Translations under genes and position numbers: made by a program
Shown here: one piece after another, positions 1-8,608 of the stretch
Layout: each line of letters opens with the position of its first letter
Numbering within the stretch: the stretch's first letter is position 1
Notes under the pieces: generated by a model
What the model was told of the DNA's origin: nothing
The model's input: the letters and a program-made list of their open reading frames with translations, nothing else
The model's database searches: none
DNA from: Oscillospiraceae bacterium
GTDB taxonomy: Bacteria > Bacillota > Clostridia > Oscillospirales > Oscillospiraceae
DNA: 64,000 nucleotides
Assembly: GCA_009780235.1 (NCBI GenBank)
Contig: WRAK01000001.1
Location: 62,001 to 126,000 of the forward strand
Direction: 5' to 3'

Positions 1-85
1 TTGTCCTCTGCACATTACGGAACATTTTTGTCCCCAAACACGTCTAATACAACATGCCTCATCATCCGCAAGGAGGACGCCGCCA

Positions 86-1408
86 ATGAAACAGACACGA
101 TCTATACTCCTCATATTCCTACTCCTAACCGCGCTCGTCACCGCCTGCGCGGAAACCACAACGCCGGAACCCACCCCAACCCCGCCGCAAACAGCAACTC
201 CACCCCCGGAACCGACCCGGGAGCCAACCCCGGCCATCCACATCCCCACAGACCCCGGCGGCCAAGAGGTGATCGCCATGTCGGCATCGCTCACGAGCGT
301 GCTGGCTATTTTGGAGGACGGTTCTTTGTGGATGTGGGAAGATGTTGATGCGTTCGACAGAGAAACCCGAGAATGGGTTTTCGCAGATTGGTCATCCCCG
401 CCTGTATGGATTATGAATAACGTCACCCACGTGGCGGCGGGCTGGAACCACCACCTTGTCATAGATGCAGACGGGGTCTTATGGGCTTGGGGAACGAACA
501 ATGAAAGTGGAAAAATCGGTGATGGCACAGACGAACCAAGGCCATACCCTGTTCCCATTATGGAAGATGTTGTATATGCCGTAATTTCTCCCGTGCACCC
601 AAACACACACGTTGGAGACGGTGTGCGCTCTTATGCTATCACGGCGGACGGCACATTATGGGGTTGGGGGCAAAATGGGAATTCAGGTGAATTGCCGGCA
701 GCACTTGGCGATGGAACCGATATCCCGCGTCGCGCGCCTGTTCGGATTATGGATTCCGTAAGTTCTGTCACGCCGACACGCGACGGTGCTTATGCCACCA
801 CTAAGGACGGTGCGCAATGGTGGTGGGGGCCATCGTATTTTTTCGATGAGGAACATGAGTTTTGGAGATGGGAGTATAACCGGCTCTACCCGGCACAAAT
901 CAATATGCCGAGAGATACCCCAAGCTTTCCCCTGCGTCACTTTTTCTACGAAATAGACGAAAACGGTACCTTGTGGACATGGGGACGAAACCAATGGCCG
1001 GAACATTGGGATTACACGCCGCTGGTCGGCGACGGAACAACGGTGGAACGCACCTCACCCGTCCGAATCATGGACAATGTGCTGTCGGTATCGCCAATCG
1101 CAGATACGGTCTTTGTAATTGACGCCGACGGTACGCTTTGGGCGTGGGGCGCAAACAATCTCGGCCAACTCGGCGACGGTACAACAGAGGCAAGGCTCTC
1201 GCCCGTACCGATTATGGAAAACGTGGCGGAAGTTGCACCCCACTATTTCATGGATCACGGCGGCGTGGGCTTTATGAACACTTTTGTGCTGACAAGAGAC
1301 GGCGAACTATGGCGCATCGGCAGTAGCCTGCGAGGTCACGGCGGCAATGTTTCAAGAGAAAGTCGAGGAGACCCGGGAGACTTACCCATACGCTTGCAAC
1401 CGAGATAG
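86..1408 (+). CDS. RCC1-repeat lipoprotein (single beta-propeller)
   Basis: A 440-aa exported lipoprotein. Residues 1-20 form a signal peptide ending in a lipobox (LVTA before Cys21), so the protein should be lipid-anchored on the outer face of the membrane. A Pro/Thr-rich linker (about 24-55) precedes about seven RCC1-like blades with the signature G-x-LW-x-WG...GDGT...P-V-x-IM, enough for one seven-bladed propeller. An AAGGAGG ribosome site at about 69-75 supports the ATG at 86. RCC1 propellers are binding scaffolds; the ligand cannot be told from sequence. It is a smaller relative of the RCC1/SLH surface protein at 37091-40687. Blades one and four are degenerate. Confidence 0.85.
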   Translation: MKQTRSILLIFLLLTALVTACAETTTPEPTPTPPQTATPPPEPTREPTPAIHIPTDPGGQEVIAMSASLTSVLAILEDGSLWMWEDVDAFDRETREWVFADWSSPPVWIMNNVTHVAAGWNHHLVIDADGVLWAWGTNNESGKIGDGTDEPRPYPVPIMEDVVYAVISPVHPNTHVGDGVRSYAITADGTLWGWGQNGNSGELPAALGDGTDIPRRAPVRIMDSVSSVTPTRDGAYATTKDGAQWWWGPSYFFDEEHEFWRWEYNRLYPAQINMPRDTPSFPLRHFFYEIDENGTLWTWGRNQWPEHWDYTPLVGDGTTVERTSPVRIMDNVLSVSPIADTVFVIDADGTLWAWGANNLGQLGDGTTEARLSPVPIMENVAEVAPHYFMDHGGVGFMNTFVLTRDGELWRIGSSLRGHGGNVSRESRGDPGDLPIRLQPR

Positions 1409-1657
1409 ACGACCAAAGGCCGCCCCTATATCACGCACCCCCCACCGCTTTCCGCGCGCGGGGGAAAACGCCCCAAGTGGTCAGCCGCAGACGCCCATAA
1501 TCGCGGGTCACCAACATACCTAATGTAGGGGCTGCGCATTGCGCGCCCCTACGTTCCGGCTTCCGCAACGCAGGATTAGAACCACGGACGGCCAATGGCC
1601 GCCCCTACAAAGGACAGAGAATAAAAAACGCCAACAAGCCCCCCAACATAACCCCAA
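1409..1657. repeat. Intergenic repeats: palindromic TGTAGGGGC elements
   Basis: No gene is seen here. The stretch holds a perfect-looking palindrome at about 1524-1553 (TGTAGGGGC head, GCGCATTGCGC core, GCCCCTAC tail) and a second half-element near 1585-1612 with a GGCCAATGGCC core. A fragment related to the long dispersed repeat at 6600-6990 (the GCAGACGCC..AT..CGCGGGT segment) lies near 1488-1510. Confidence 0.7.
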
Positions 1658-1690
1658 ACAAAAAACGAGCCAAAAATCGGCTCGTTTTTC
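1658..1690 (-). terminator. Rho-independent terminator after the Gfo/Idh/MocA gene
   Basis: Inverted repeat CGAGCC (1666-1671) / GGCTCG (1679-1684). Read on the minus strand, the stem is followed by TTTTTTG, immediately downstream of the stop at 1712. The other side also carries a T-run, so it could work in both directions. Confidence 0.8.
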
Positions 1691-1711
1691 TCAATATTCA
1701 CGAAGTCAGTT

Positions 1712-2881
1712 CTACACCTTCCGCCAAGCCTTATCCCGCGCAGAAGCCAAAACCGCAGCAACCACCCGCTCAATCTGCGCCGCAACGGCAAAATTCGTAG
1801 AAGGCTGCACCCCATCCGCAATCGCGCTGATGAAATCAAACATCTCAATGGCCTTGAGTTCGCCGTAGCCGATATTCATCCCCGGAATATTCCAAGTCGC
1901 CGGTCCGTAGAAATGCGCCGGTCCCGTGTAAATGGTCTTAAACCCGCGGCAATAGTCCGGGTCATCCGCAAAGCAGACTTGCAGCTCGTTGAGCCGCTCA
2001 TAGTTAAACGCAATCGAGCCTTTCGTCCCGTGCAGTTCGATGGTCAGGAAGTTGTTGCGTCCCCAAGCGTTGCGGGTCGCCTCGATGCTGCCGACTGCGC
2101 CGTCCTTGAAGCGCGCGAGGAACGATGCCTCGTCATCCACGTCCACGGGAGCCTTCTGCGCATCCGCCCCAAGCTTCACCGTGCCGAGCAGGTCAACCCC
2201 GCCCTCTTGCACGGGCCGCTCCGGGATATAGGTTTTCACCATGGAGACGACCTCATCAATATCTCCCGCCAAATACTGGGCGATGTCAATCGCATGGGAG
2301 CCGATGTCACCGAGCGTCCCCGCGCCCGCGATGTCCTTTTGGAACCGCCAAGAAAGGGGAGAACTCGGGTCGGCCGACCAGCATTGCAGATAGGTGCAAC
2401 GCACGTTCAAAACCTCGCCGATGGAGCCGTCGTCAATAAACTTTTTCGCCAGACAGACCGCAGGGATACGACGATACTGATAGGCCGTCATGTGGATGAC
2501 ACCTTTCTCTGCGGCCTTCTTCGTTGCCGCTTCCATCGCCTCAGCCTCCTGCAAAGTAGACGCCAGCGGCTTCTCGCAGAGGACGTGCTTCCCCGCCTCC
2601 AAAGCGGCGATGCTCATCTCGGCGTGGACATTGTTCGGCGTACAAATGCTCACCACGTCAATCTCGGGGTCATTCACAATGTCCCGCCAATCCGTGCAGG
2701 ATTTTTCAAAGGAAAAACGGTCTTTCGCCTCGGCAGCAATCTCGGGTACGATGTCACACACGGTTTTCATCACAGGTATAGCGGGTGCGGGCCAAAAGAG
2801 CTTGGGCATGTTGGAATACCCCACCACATGCGCCTTGCCCATAAACCCGGCACCGATAACGCCGACATTTAACTTCTTCAT
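1712..2881 (-). CDS. Gfo/Idh/MocA family oxidoreductase (first copy)
   Basis: A 389-aa NAD(P)-dependent sugar or cyclitol dehydrogenase. The N-terminal Rossmann fold shows GAGFMG at residues 10-15. The family's CEKPLA motif places the catalytic Lys at about 104, and GDIGSHAID (191-199) supplies the conserved active-site His. Length is normal. It is closely related to the gene at 7427-8593: both carry the stretch YLQ-x-WSADP-x-SPLSWRF. It lies downstream of the TIM-barrel gene at 3003-3818 on the same strand, with a hairpin between them. Together with the second oxidoreductase and two TIM-barrel proteins it may act on a ketone-forming sugar route such as levoglucosan or other 3-keto-glycosides; an inositol dehydrogenase is the main alternative. 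Family is certain, substrate is inferred. Confidence 0.93.
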   Translation of the reverse strand: MKKLNVGVIGAGFMGKAHVVGYSNMPKLFWPAPAIPVMKTVCDIVPEIAAEAKDRFSFEKSCTDWRDIVNDPEIDVVSICTPNNVHAEMSIAALEAGKHVLCEKPLASTLQEAEAMEAATKKAAEKGVIHMTAYQYRRIPAVCLAKKFIDDGSIGEVLNVRCTYLQCWSADPSSPLSWRFQKDIAGAGTLGDIGSHAIDIAQYLAGDIDEVVSMVKTYIPERPVQEGGVDLLGTVKLGADAQKAPVDVDDEASFLARFKDGAVGSIEATRNAWGRNNFLTIELHGTKGSIAFNYERLNELQVCFADDPDYCRGFKTIYTGPAHFYGPATWNIPGMNIGYGELKAIEMFDFISAIADGVQPSTNFAVAAQIERVVAAVLASARDKAWRKV

Positions 2882-2935
2882 AGGGCTGTCATTCCTTTCT
2901 GTGTTAGATAGTGGAGAAACGCACTAAAGATTTTC

Positions 2936-2968
2936 TTGTTTCCCCCCGCCTGTGGCGGGGGGAAACAA
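2936..2968. other. 15-bp intergenic hairpin in a catabolic operon
   Basis: A perfect inverted repeat, TTGTTTCCCCCCGCC / GGCGGGGGGAAACAA with a 3-nt loop, between two minus-strand genes. It has only a short A/T flank, so it may be an mRNA-stabilising or partial-termination hairpin rather than a full terminator. Similar hairpins with a C-run/G-run stem occur near 30215-30250 and 54835-54885. Confidence 0.6.
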
Positions 2969-3002
2969 AGTTAAATCAATGCAATTCACCAACTGTCCTG
3001 TG

Positions 3003-3818
3003 TTAGATGAGCTTCCCTTTCAGGAAGTTATACGAAGTCTCACAGGCCTCGGACGGGTCCCCGGGATAGCCGTCAATCTCGACGAGCCAGTCGCCCTTGT
3101 AGCCCTTGTCAAGCAGGAACTGCACCATCTCCGCAATCGGCGCGGTGCCTTTGCCCAGCGGTACGAAGTTTGTCCCGTCAAAATCTTTGAGGTGGATATA
3201 GGGGATTCTGTCGTAATACTGCTTCAACAGTTCCAAAGCGTCAGACCCGCCTGCAATCAGATGCGCAACATCCGGGCAGAAGCCGATATCGGTCAGCGCG
3301 AACAGCTTGTGAATCTGCTCCGGCGTCTCCGCCAGCGAACCAAGATGCGGATGATAGGTCGGAGTCAGCCCGTGCGATTTGATGACAGCGGCGGCTTGGT
3401 CGATGCCGTCGGCCAACAGCTTGTAGTCGCCCTCTTGAATCCCCGCCGCCCGAATTGAGCCGCCGCCGAGAACGATATGCTTCGCCCCAAAGCGTTTCGC
3501 CAGCTTTGCGACACGCGCGACTTTCGCCAACTCGTCCGGCAAGGCGTCGGGATAGATGAAATGACAACCAACATACACGCCCAAGAGGGCGATGCCGTGC
3601 TTTGCCATCAAGGCCTCAAACGCCTCTGGATTTCCCTCGTAGCTGCAAATATTCCCCTCAAACATCTCGAAATATTTGTAGCCCTTTTCCGCAACTTTTT
3701 GGAGTTGCACGTCATCGTCGCACATCGTCACATAGCCGACCTCTTTCATGCAGGTGACCCCGCCGCCTGTCCCGACGAGCGGCCCGAATGCGTTTGTCAT
3801 ATAGCCCAGTTTAACCAT
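3003..3818 (-). CDS. Sugar phosphate isomerase/epimerase-like TIM-barrel protein
   Basis: A 271-aa xylose-isomerase-like TIM barrel. Putative metal ligands are visible in the usual order on the barrel strands: TYHPHLGSLAE, FCPDVAHL, HLKDFDG and LVEIDGYPG. Family members include epimerases, inosose dehydratases (IolE type) and the lyase/hydratase partners of Gfo/Idh/MocA enzymes in 3-keto-sugar pathways. It is the first gene after a consensus promoter (3913-3941) that contains a palindromic operator, and it is divergent from a second TIM-barrel gene at 4090. The reaction (isomerisation, elimination or hydration) cannot be fixed from sequence. Confidence 0.9.
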   Translation of the reverse strand: MVKLGYMTNAFGPLVGTGGGVTCMKEVGYVTMCDDDVQLQKVAEKGYKYFEMFEGNICSYEGNPEAFEALMAKHGIALLGVYVGCHFIYPDALPDELAKVARVAKLAKRFGAKHIVLGGGSIRAAGIQEGDYKLLADGIDQAAAVIKSHGLTPTYHPHLGSLAETPEQIHKLFALTDIGFCPDVAHLIAGGSDALELLKQYYDRIPYIHLKDFDGTNFVPLGKGTAPIAEMVQFLLDKGYKGDWLVEIDGYPGDPSEACETSYNFLKGKLI

Positions 3819-3912
3819 ATTTCACAGTCCTTTCCCTCTTTGACGGTATTAGATTTACCCCGGCAGGGCATTTCGACGGCTTGAAGAAACGCCCCGGGGG
3901 CAGATGATGCTC

Positions 3913-3941
3913 ATTATATTATATTTGCGCAAATGTGTCAA
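3913..3941 (-). promoter_or_regulatory. Consensus sigma-A promoter with palindromic operator in the spacer
   Basis: On the minus strand: TTGACA (3936-3941), 17-bp spacer, TATAAT (3913-3918). Inside the spacer is the perfect palindrome ATTTGCGCAAAT (3923-3934). A repressor bound there would block RNA polymerase. The same core, TTTGCGCAAA, recurs at 4059-4068 behind the divergent promoter, so one local regulator probably controls both directions. LacI-type regulators often use such sites, but no regulator gene is in the window. Confidence 0.85.
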
Positions 3942-4010
3942 TGGGATAGCGAAAAACAAGCCGGGCAGAAAGTGAAACCGATTTTCAACGGAAATTACAC
4001 ACAAAAAACA

Positions 4011-4068
4011 TTGACAACACCCTGCTGAATAGACTATACTTATGGCACAAAAGAAAAATTTGCGCAAA
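4011..4068 (+). promoter_or_regulatory. Sigma-A promoter plus downstream TTTGCGCAAA operator
   Basis: TTGACA (4011-4016), 18-bp spacer, TATACT (4035-4040), then TTTGCGCAAA at 4059-4068 in the early transcribed region, before the ribosome site of the gene at 4090. It matches the operator core in the divergent promoter, which fits repression as a roadblock. Confidence 0.8.
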
Positions 4069-4089
4069 ATGCGAAGGGGCGAAAGCATT

Positions 4090-5004
4090 ATGAAACTGGG
4101 CTTTATGACCGCTATCTTGGATGGGTTCTCTTTCGAGCAAGTCGTACAAACCGCCGCAGACCTCGGTTATGAGTGCTTAGAGGTTGCCTGTTGGCCCCGC
4201 GGCAAAGCGGTCAGAAGATACGCCGGAGTCACGCACTTGGATATTGACAACCTCGGCGACAGGGAAATCGAAGCAGTCCAAGCTCTTTTGGCCGAGAAGA
4301 ATATAGCCATTTCCGCGCTTGCCTATTATCCGAATACAATCACGGAGGACTTGGAGCAGAGAGACCTCCACGTTTCACATTTCTACAAACTCATAGATGC
4401 GGCAGGTAAGCTGGGTGTCAATACGGTGACCGGCTTTGTTGGCCGTGTGCAGGAAAAGACGGTGGAAGAGAATCTTGAGATATTCCAAGAGGTCTGGACG
4501 CCCATCGTCGCCTACGCGGAGGAGCGGGGCATAAACATCGCCATCGAGAACTGCCCCATGCTCTTCGGCCCCGACCAATGGCCGGGCGGACAAAATCTCA
4601 TGACCACCCCCGCCATCTGGCGCAAAGCGTTTGAGCTGATTCCGAGCAAACATTTCGGCATCAACTACGACCCCTCTCACTTCGTCTGGCAGGGTATTGA
4701 TTACCTCAAGCCCCTCTACGAGTTCAAAGACCGTATCCTGCACGTACATTACAAGGACATCAAGCTCTATCAAGACAAACTGAACGACCATGGCGTCATG
4801 GCCTATCCCCTCGATTACATGTCGCCCAAGCTCCCCGGTCTGGGTGATGTGAACTGGGCCAAATTCGTCTCCGCCCTCACCGACATCGGTTATGACGGCT
4901 ACACCTGTGTCGAGATAGAGGACAAAGCCTTTGAGGGTTGTATCGAAAAAGTTCTCAATTCACTGAAGCTCAGTTATCGGTACATGCGTAATTTTGTGAT
5001 ATAA
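4090..5004 (+). CDS. Sugar phosphate isomerase/epimerase-like TIM-barrel protein (second)
   Basis: A 304-aa TIM-barrel protein of the xylose-isomerase-like superfamily. Likely metal and substrate residues sit in ENCPMLFGPDQWPGG, NYDPSHFVWQG, HVHYKDIK and CVEIEDKAFEG. The in-frame ATG at 4042 lies upstream of the TTTGCGCAAA operator and has no good ribosome site. The ATG at 4090, preceded by GAAGGGGCG, is the better start and aligns with the first one in the family style (MKLGFMT). It is divergent from the TIM-barrel gene at 3003. Two non-identical members beside two Gfo/Idh/MocA enzymes suggest that they catalyse successive steps. Confidence 0.9.
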   Translation: MKLGFMTAILDGFSFEQVVQTAADLGYECLEVACWPRGKAVRRYAGVTHLDIDNLGDREIEAVQALLAEKNIAISALAYYPNTITEDLEQRDLHVSHFYKLIDAAGKLGVNTVTGFVGRVQEKTVEENLEIFQEVWTPIVAYAEERGINIAIENCPMLFGPDQWPGGQNLMTTPAIWRKAFELIPSKHFGINYDPSHFVWQGIDYLKPLYEFKDRILHVHYKDIKLYQDKLNDHGVMAYPLDYMSPKLPGLGDVNWAKFVSALTDIGYDGYTCVEIEDKAFEGCIEKVLNSLKLSYRYMRNFVI

Positions 5005-5320
5005 CAACCTCACGCCGCTTGCCAAAGCAAAGCTTTGGGCGGCTGAGAGAACGTTGATGGCTGATTTGTCGCTTACGCGACCACGGCGATCAAGATCGCC
5101 CGGATCAAATTGAAATTTGATCCAAATCATGATATAACAACCCGACCCACTAAGCCGCCAAAGGCGGCAAGTGGGTACCCCGGAACGTTGTATCATAAAA
5201 TGCGGCACTAACGCGCCTTGTTCTGCCGAGGCTTCGGCAGAACGCTTTTGCTTCGCAAAAGAATTTATGATATAAGGGAAATACCCCTATAACAAATTGT
5301 CCGAAAAAACATGAGGAGGA
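4988..5320 (+). repeat. Two related hairpin elements and small stem-loops
   Basis: No gene is seen between the isomerase and the binding protein. Two related units begin TGATATAACAACC and end near GAACGTTG, at about 4997-5056 and 5131-5193; the second closes with GTTGTATCA, the imperfect complement of its start. Inside the second is a stem CCACT..GCCG / CGGC.AGTGG. Two perfect small hairpins follow: GTTCTGCCGAG / CTTCGGCAGAAC (about 5220-5243) and CTTTTGC / GCAAAAG (about 5245-5261). The stop codon of the preceding gene lies in the first unit. Confidence 0.6.
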
Positions 5321-5327
5321 ACTAGAA

Positions 5328-6470
5328 ATGAAAAGAACGAAACTCACGGCATTGCTCCTGGCGGCACTAATGGTAGTAGGTCTGTTCGCGGCCTGCGGCA
5401 ACGGCAACGGCGGCGACACCGACGCGGGAGACAGATTCGGCGATATCTTCGTCGAAGCAGGGCCCGTCCTCGCAAGAGGCCCGCACGGCGAAGAGGCTTT
5501 CCCGGCAGATCAGCTCTCCCTCTCCGATGAAGATGTAGAGCGCATCAGAGCGGGCGGCTACACAGCGGCCATCTGCTTCCACTACGCCGGTAGTGACTGG
5601 AGCCGTGCGCAGCAGATGGGCCTGGAGTACAAGTTCGGCTATCTCGGCATTGAAATCGTCGCCATCACAAACGCTGACTTCAGCGCGGAGCAACAGGTGA
5701 CGGATATCGAGACCGTACTGGCACTCAATCCCGACATCATCGTCTCTATCCCCGTAGACCCCGTGGCAACAGCCAACGCATTCCAAAGAGCGGCTGACCA
5801 GGGCGTACACATCGTCTTCATGGACAACGTACCCGACGGTATGACAGCCGGCGTTGACTATGTCTCCGTCGTCTCCGCCGACAACGCGGGTAACGGCGTC
5901 GTTGCGGCCCGCATCATGGGCCAAGCACTCGGCGGCGAGGGCAGAATCGGCGTCATCTACCACGACGCGAACTTCTTCGTCACGAACCAGAGAGTGGCTG
6001 CCTTTGAAGAGACCATTCGTGACGAGTTCCCCAACATCGAAATCGTAGACCGCGGCGGCTTTGACGACCCCAACCGCGTCAACGAAGTGGCAGACGCCAT
6101 GCTCACCCGTGTACCCGACATCGACGGCATCTTCGCCAACTGGGACACCCCCGCTGAGGCAGTCGTCGCATCCGCGATCGCGGCGGGACGCAATGACCTC
6201 GTCATCACAACGGTTGACCTGGGTGACAACGTAGCAAGAATGATTGCAGAGCGGCAAATGGTCGCAGGTCTCGGCGCACAGCTTCCGTTCCATCAAGGCG
6301 TAGCCGAAGCCATCCTCGCCGCCTATGCCCTCTTAGGCAGAGAAGCCCCCGCCTATGTCGCGGTTCCGGCACAACCCGTATTCTTCGCAAACCTGTTGGA
6401 GGCCTACGAGTTAGTCTACAACACACCCGCCCCCGCGTGGCTGAGAGAACTGCACGAAGCCAACCGCTAG
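5328..6470 (+). CDS. Sugar ABC transporter substrate-binding lipoprotein
   Basis: A 380-aa periplasmic-binding-protein-like lipoprotein of the ribose/galactose (type I, CUT2) class. The signal peptide ends in LFAAC with Cys23 as the lipid site. The mature part has the two-lobe pattern, including DIIVSIPVDP, GVHIVFMDNVP and GRIGVIYHD. AGGAGG about 8 nt before the ATG gives a strong start. It should capture a sugar outside the cell and hand it to the ATPase and permease at 8609-11078, although a second dehydrogenase gene and a long repeat-rich gap lie between. Two stem-loops right after the stop probably protect this highly expressed message. Confidence 0.93.
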   Translation: MKRTKLTALLLAALMVVGLFAACGNGNGGDTDAGDRFGDIFVEAGPVLARGPHGEEAFPADQLSLSDEDVERIRAGGYTAAICFHYAGSDWSRAQQMGLEYKFGYLGIEIVAITNADFSAEQQVTDIETVLALNPDIIVSIPVDPVATANAFQRAADQGVHIVFMDNVPDGMTAGVDYVSVVSADNAGNGVVAARIMGQALGGEGRIGVIYHDANFFVTNQRVAAFEETIRDEFPNIEIVDRGGFDDPNRVNEVADAMLTRVPDIDGIFANWDTPAEAVVASAIAAGRNDLVITTVDLGDNVARMIAERQMVAGLGAQLPFHQGVAEAILAAYALLGREAPAYVAVPAQPVFFANLLEAYELVYNTPAPAWLRELHEANR

Positions 6471-6479
6471 GGAAGCTTG

Positions 6480-6595
6480 ATGAAATGGCTATGTATTCCC
6501 CGCATAGCCATTTCATCCTTGTATGGAATGTGGTAGAATGTGAATAAGATACAGAACAGTCAAATGGCTATGTTTGTTGTAGCCGTTTGACTGCG
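6480..6595 (+). other. Tandem 3' stem-loops after the binding-protein gene
   Basis: Hairpin one: ATGAAATGGCTATG (6480-6493) / CATAGCCATTTCAT (6503-6516), a perfect 14-bp stem. Hairpin two: AGTCAAATGGCTA (6558-6570) / TAGCCGTTTGACT (6580-6592). Both contain ATGGCTA, so one may be a decayed copy of the other. Neither has a long T-run. RNA-stabilising stem-loops of this kind are common after binding-protein genes. Confidence 0.65.
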
Positions 6596-6599
6596 TGTG

Positions 6600-6990
6600 T
6601 TTCATGCGTTGGGCTTGCCCTGCGGGCGGCCTTCCTTTTTACTCGTGTAAAAAGGAAGCAAAAACACGCTTAAGAGAAACCAAGGTTTCTCTTAAGAATC
6701 TCATCCTTTGACTTTTTGTTCGCGGTAATTTATTACTCATTTGCTTCCGGCTCGCCCGCCGGAATGGAGCGTTTGCGGCAGAAGGGCTCACGTCGACAGG
6801 TGTGTTGGGACTTGGAGGATTTCTGCACCTCCAGCGCACCCTGCCCACGCGTGGGGGAGAACGTTTGGGCAGCCTGCCCGCAGACGCCTATCATCGCGGG
6901 TTGCAAACGTAATAATCAGGCGCGCATAGTGCGTTGTACATTATACCGCACACGTGTGGCGTTTTATCCGACGTATATAACCGCCGGCGG
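6600..6990 (+). repeat. Long dispersed intergenic repeat, copy 1
   Basis: No believable gene lies here. The segment matches, in inverted orientation, 12095-12350, and partly 21738-21990. Landmarks: a palindrome AGAGAAACC / GGTTTCTCTT (about 6671-6695), then CTCATCCTTTGACTTTTTG, CCGGAATGGAGCGTTTGCGGC, and GGGGGAGAACGTTTGGGCAG. Apparent short reading frames in it are conserved only because the DNA is repeated. Confidence 0.75.
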
Positions 6991-7426
6991 GTTCTTAGGG
7001 GCGCAGCCTCTAAGTCGCGTTTTTGGTTCTTTTTAGCGAGATAAAAAGAACGCCGCCGGCAGGCAAAACCAACGTTTCAATTAAGACGAAACCCACGGGC
7101 GACCGAGGTCGGTCGCCCCTACAATAACCGCCAAAACACCCCCGCGGGGCGTCGGGGACGCCGCCCCCTACAAGGGCAAGGGCACGCAAAGCCTCCCTCG
7201 CTTGCGAGAGAGGTGCCCCGCAAGGGCGGAGGGAACACTCCCCCGGTCGCCTGCGGCGATAACTGACGCCCCAAGAGCGCAAGGCGAAGCCGTAGTGCGA
7301 TTGGTTGGCGGAAGGAATGCCTACGGTGCAGCTCCCTCGTAAGGGAGCCTAAGGTCAAGGGCGGGCGGCCACGTGGGGCCGCCCCTACGCCCTCCCTCAA
7401 CTTTCCACTCAAAAAGGAGGCACACC
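6991..7426. repeat. Mosaic of palindromic repeats before the second oxidoreductase
   Basis: Repeat-only region. It holds TGTAGGGGC-type palindromes at about 7093-7125 (core GGCGACCGAGGTCGGTCGCC) and 7362-7388 (core GGCCACGTGGGGCC). A longer mosaic (about 7183-7355) combines the CTCCCTCGCTTGCGAGAGAG type with a unit AACTGACGCCCCAAGAGCG...GGCGGAAGGAATGCC. That unit recurs inverted at about 41681-41733. No promoter for the gene at 7427 is obvious. Confidence 0.65.
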
Positions 7427-8593
7427 ATGCAACACTACAAAATCGGCCTAATCGGCGCAGGCTTCATGGCCAAAGCCCACTCCATGGCCTACGCATCCAT
7501 GCCCATGTTCTTCTGGCCCGCCCCCGGCATCCCCGTGCGGCAGAAAATATGCGACATCACCATAGACCGTGCCAAAGACGCGGCGGCACAGATGGGTTTT
7601 TCGGAGTATACCGACAACTGGCGTGAGGTGGTCAATGACCCCGACATTGATATCGTAGATATCTGCACGCCGAACAATATCCACGCGGAAATTGCAATTG
7701 CCGCTGCAAACAACGGAAAGCACGTATTTTGCGAAAAGCCCATCGCCATGACTTCCGAAGAGGCGGCTCAGATGTTGGAGGCCGTGCGGAAGAACAAGGT
7801 CAAACACATGCTGGCCTTCAACTACCGCCGTACCCCCGCCGTCGCCCTCGCCCGTGAAATCATCGCGGCGGGTGAGATCGGCGAGATTCAAACCTTCCGC
7901 GGCACCTACCTCCAAGACTGGTCAGCCGACCCCAATTCGCCGCTTTCGTGGCGGTTTCAAAGCGAAGTCTGCGGCACGGGCGCGCTCGGCGACATCGGCA
8001 CCCACGTCATCGACATGGCGCGCTATTTGGTTGGTGAGTTCAAAGCGGTCAGCGGCGAATTAAAGACTTATATCTCCGAGCGGCCCATCCAATCCTCCAA
8101 TGTCGATGCCCTCGGCACGGTCAAAGCCTCGGGCGACGTGCCGAAAGGTCCCGTGACGGTGGATGACGAGGCGTCTTTCTCCATTCGCTTCCAAAACGGC
8201 GCAACCGGCTCCATCGAGGCGACCAGAAACGCCTGGGGGCGCAATAACTATATCACATTCGAAATCCACGGCACGCAAGGCTCCATCTACTTCAACTACG
8301 AGCGGCGGGACGAGCTGCAAGTCTGCTATGCAGGCGACCCCGGTAACCGCCGCGGCTTCCGCACCATCTATACAGGCCCCGCCCACCCCTACGGCGAGGG
8401 GCTCTGGCCCATCCCCGCACTCGGCATCGGCTACAGCGAGACCAAAATCGTAGAGTGCTATGACCTTATCAAAGCGATTGCGGAAGACACCGAAGTCTCC
8501 CCGGATTTCCATGACGGCTACCGCATCTCGCTCATCTGTGAAGCCATCGAAGCGTCAAACGCAAACGGCGGCAACTGGGTACCCATCCCGTAA
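7427..8593 (+). CDS. Gfo/Idh/MocA family oxidoreductase (second copy)
   Basis: A 388-aa NAD(P)-dependent dehydrogenase. GAGFMA (10-15) marks the nucleotide-binding loop, CEKPIA puts the catalytic Lys at about 104, and GDIGTHVID (188-196) holds the active-site His. The AAAAAGGAGG site at 7411-7420 sets the start at 7427 and excludes the longer frame from 7373, which runs into repeat DNA. It is the first gene of the run oxidoreductase-ATPase-permease-ROK kinase. It resembles the minus-strand copy at 1712-2881 along its whole length but keeps the more standard YLQDWSADPNSPLSWRF. Two such enzymes would allow one oxidation and one reduction of the same carbon. That split is inference. Confidence 0.93.
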   Translation: MQHYKIGLIGAGFMAKAHSMAYASMPMFFWPAPGIPVRQKICDITIDRAKDAAAQMGFSEYTDNWREVVNDPDIDIVDICTPNNIHAEIAIAAANNGKHVFCEKPIAMTSEEAAQMLEAVRKNKVKHMLAFNYRRTPAVALAREIIAAGEIGEIQTFRGTYLQDWSADPNSPLSWRFQSEVCGTGALGDIGTHVIDMARYLVGEFKAVSGELKTYISERPIQSSNVDALGTVKASGDVPKGPVTVDDEASFSIRFQNGATGSIEATRNAWGRNNYITFEIHGTQGSIYFNYERRDELQVCYAGDPGNRRGFRTIYTGPAHPYGEGLWPIPALGIGYSETKIVECYDLIKAIAEDTEVSPDFHDGYRISLICEAIEASNANGGNWVPIP

Positions 8594-8608
8594 CGGAAAG
8601 GGATCATT

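Noticed and set aside
1913..2872. Long plus-strand frame (319 codons) opposite the first oxidoreductase gene
   Set aside because: It mirrors a clear Gfo/Idh/MocA gene; no ribosome site and low-complexity Arg/His-rich translation.
6741..6929. Conserved small protein shared by the long repeats (PPEW-x-VCG and GRTFGQPA)
   Set aside because: The peptide is shared only because the DNA is repeated; frames have no ribosome sites and differ in extent.
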